Below are positions 6,024 to 7,238 of a stretch of DNA of 7,238 nucleotides, piece after piece. Position numbers and translations under genes: made by a program. Each line of letters starts with the position of its first letter. Within the stretch, counting starts at the first letter, position 1. This DNA comes from Oscillospiraceae bacterium. Lineage in GTDB: Bacteria; Bacillota; Clostridia; Saccharofermentanales; Saccharofermentanaceae. The DNA lies in the NCBI GenBank assembly GCA_902795955.1, contig CADBNJ010000134.1, positions 1-7,238 of the forward strand. The letters are read 5' to 3'. Under the pieces are notes generated by a model. That model was not told the origin of the DNA. It ran no database searches and worked only from the letters and a program-made list of their open reading frames with translations.

Positions 6024-6850
6024 GAACACCGATCGGAAATCTCGGGGATATCTCACAGCGAGCCGTCGAGGTGTTGGGCAGCGCGGATATAATCGCCTGT
6101 GAAGATACCAGGCGTACCGGACTTCTTCTCCAGTCTCTGGGGATAACCGGCAGGCTCTTCTCATATCATGAGCATAACAAGGCTGCCAAAGGACCGGTGC
6201 TTATCGGTAAGATGAAGGAAGGGCAGACGGTCTGCCTTGTATCGGATGCCGGCATGCCGTCGATAAGCGATCCGGGGGAAGACCTTGTTAAGCTGTGTAT
6301 AGAAGAGGGGATAGACGTGTCAGCCGTTCCGGGTCCCGTTGCCTGTATCACTGCGCTTGTATTAAGCGGCCTTGATACGAGGCATTATCATTTCGAGGGG
6401 TTCCTGCCTTCGGAGAACGGGCCGAGGAAGAAGAGGCTTGAAGCGCTGAGGCAGGTAAGGGAGACGATCATAATCTATGAAGCACCTCACAGGCTGAACA
6501 AGCTGATAGAAGAACTGATCAGGACGGGATTCGGAGGAAGCAGGGCTGCATTCTGCCGCGAACTTACAAAGAAGTATGAGCAGGTATTGCGGTTTACTGT
6601 GGAAGAGGCGGCGGAGTACTTCGGGAACACGCCTCCGAAGGGTGAATTCGTAATTTGTCTTGAACCTGTAACAGAAGGAGAAAGCGCCGCGGAATTGAGC
6701 GGCGAAGATATCGACAAAATGGCAAGAGATCTTATAGACAGCGGTTTGTCGACCAAAGAGGCATCCTCCAGGATAGCGGAATTGACCGGGCTTAACCGCA
6801 AGGACCTGTATAACCGCATAGCTAAAAGCCACTTAAAATCGCGGGATTAA
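6008..6850 (+). CDS. rsmI: 16S rRNA (cytidine1402-2'-O)-methyltransferase RsmI (YabC)
   Basis: Adds the 2'-O-methyl group to C1402 in the decoding centre of 16S rRNA, using SAM; it is a tetrapyrrole-methylase fold enzyme. The 280 residues match the family. Visible in order: YLVGTPIGNLGD (3-14), IACEDTRRTGLLLQSLGI (29-46), SYHEHN (52-57), CLVSDAGMPSISDPG (76-90), VPGPVACITALVLSGL (107-122), FEGFLP (129-134), YEAPHRL, CRELTKKYEQV and GEFVICLEP. A C-terminal helical domain ends in LTGLNRKDLYNRIAK, as in typical RsmI. The start is TTG, giving LLYLVGTPIG with initiator Met, and it overlaps the end of trmN6. It closes the conserved block. No hairpin-plus-T-run terminator is seen in the AT-rich gap after it. 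Confidence 0.95.
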   Translation: MLYLVGTPIGNLGDISQRAVEVLGSADIIACEDTRRTGLLLQSLGITGRLFSYHEHNKAAKGPVLIGKMKEGQTVCLVSDAGMPSISDPGEDLVKLCIEEGIDVSAVPGPVACITALVLSGLDTRHYHFEGFLPSENGPRKKRLEALRQVRETIIIYEAPHRLNKLIEELIRTGFGGSRAAFCRELTKKYEQVLRFTVEEAAEYFGNTPPKGEFVICLEPVTEGESAAELSGEDIDKMARDLIDSGLSTKEASSRIAELTGLNRKDLYNRIAKSHLKSRD

Positions 6851-6861
6851 TCTGTTAGAAT
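6833..6861 (+). promoter_or_regulatory. Extended -10 promoter upstream of the PAS-like gene
   Basis: TTAAAA (6833-6838), a 17-bp spacer, TAGAAT (6856-6861), with TG at 6853-6854 in the extended -10 position. It overlaps the end of rsmI. The predicted start near 6868 leaves a leader of about 27 nt. Other TATATT/TATTAT choices exist within the following AT-rich run, so the exact -10 box is uncertain. Confidence 0.55.
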
Positions 6862-6894
6862 ATATATTATCATCTCACAGGGAGTTTGTTTGGC

Positions 6895-7238
6895 ATGGCG
6901 GCGCAAGGTCAGGATCTATTTACGAGCAGAGATGAGATGCTCGAGATTTACGGTATCACATGCATGAATGAATTCATGCCGCTTCTAACGCCTTTTATTC
7001 TGTGTGGTTTTGTATATAATCCCAAGGAAGAACGCCTGTATTTTACTGACGGAATGAAGAAGATCATGGGCCGGCAGGTGGCCGAAGGAGTGATACTCGA
7101 GTCATTCCTCCAGTATGTGACCGACGCCGACAGACAGACCGTCAGATCCAGATTTGATATAGCCTTCAAGGACCTCGTGATAGGTGTTACCGAGTCGGTG
7201 GAGTTCGATTTCGACATCAATCTGTCCTCCTATGATAC
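6895..7238 (+). CDS. PAS-like sensory protein, N-terminal fragment cut by window edge
   Basis: An open frame from ATG 6895 runs to the window end without a stop (114 complete codons). AGGGAG at 6879-6884 is a ribosome site 10 nt upstream. After a polar 25-residue lead, the sequence reads like a PAS fold: FILCGFVYNPKEERLYFTDG, then KKIMGRQVAEG, then FLQYVTDADRQTVRSRF. The last resembles the 'hP-D-D-R-x-x-V' helix of PAS_3-type domains, and a VEFDFDINLSSYD strand follows. Such domains often precede GGDEF, histidine kinase or EAL modules, but the output domain lies outside the window and cannot be named. No N-terminal signal peptide is visible, so the sensing is likely cytosolic. In B. subtilis the position after yabC is held by abrB and metS, so this gene looks lineage-specific. 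PAS assignment is by pattern only. Confidence 0.7.
   Translation, partial: MAAQGQDLFTSRDEMLEIYGITCMNEFMPLLTPFILCGFVYNPKEERLYFTDGMKKIMGRQVAEGVILESFLQYVTDADRQTVRSRFDIAFKDLVIGVTESVEFDFDINLSSYD

Noticed and set aside
6851..6894. Terminator or riboswitch in the gap after rsmI
   Set aside because: Only 44 nt of AT-rich sequence with promoter-like boxes; no stable stem is visible.
6948..7220. Minus-strand open frame opposite the PAS-like gene
   Set aside because: The plus-strand frame has a promoter, ribosome site and PAS-like pattern and stays open to the window end; the minus frame has none of these.

Overview
The window holds a tightly packed, single-strand (+) block of bacterial housekeeping genes. 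The order tmk - holB - ricT(yaaT) - trmN6(yabB) - rsmI(yabC) matches the conserved Firmicutes neighbourhood known from Bacillus subtilis. It is preceded by a folate block, folE - folP - folB - folK. Base composition looks roughly balanced, with many AGG/AGA (Arg), ATA (Ile) and AAG (Lys) codons, strong GGAGG-type ribosome sites and sigma-A-like promoters. I infer a Gram-positive anaerobe of the Clostridia type; genus cannot be read from this sequence.

Region 1 (1-2115) is the folate/pterin block. FolE (5' end cut off by the window edge) makes dihydroneopterin triphosphate from GTP, FolB converts dihydroneopterin to 6-hydroxymethyl-dihydropterin, FolK pyrophosphorylates it, and FolP joins it to p-aminobenzoate. 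The genes abut or overlap (folE/folP by 1 nt, folP/folB with no gap, folB/folK by 14 nt), which suggests one translationally coupled operon. FolP carries a striking change: the pterin-pocket Asp of the SxDTxK motif is Tyr.

Region 2 (2105-2640) starts with a good promoter (TTGAAG-N17-TATAAT) that overlaps the 3' end of folK. It drives a 157-residue protein that is extremely Asn-rich and basic for about 114 residues, followed by a 43-residue ordinary-looking tail. I do not recognise it as a named family. It is the most novel-looking gene here.

Region 3 (2637-6850) holds tmk (dTMP kinase), holB (clamp-loader delta' subunit), ricT (PSP1-domain Fe-S protein that works with RNase Y in Bacillus), a trmN6-like tRNA adenine methyltransferase, and rsmI (16S rRNA C1402 2'-O-methyltransferase). 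The genes overlap or are separated by only 1-9 nt and were probably co-transcribed with the Asn-rich gene. The small genes that sit among these in B. subtilis (yaaQ/darA, yaaR, yabA, yazA) are absent.

Region 4 (6833-7238) has a probable extended -10 promoter and the start of a gene with a PAS-like N-terminus that runs off the window, probably a sensory/signalling protein. I saw no tRNA, rRNA, CRISPR array, insertion sequence, riboswitch or convincing rho-independent terminator. There is no gene-free stretch longer than about 50 nt.
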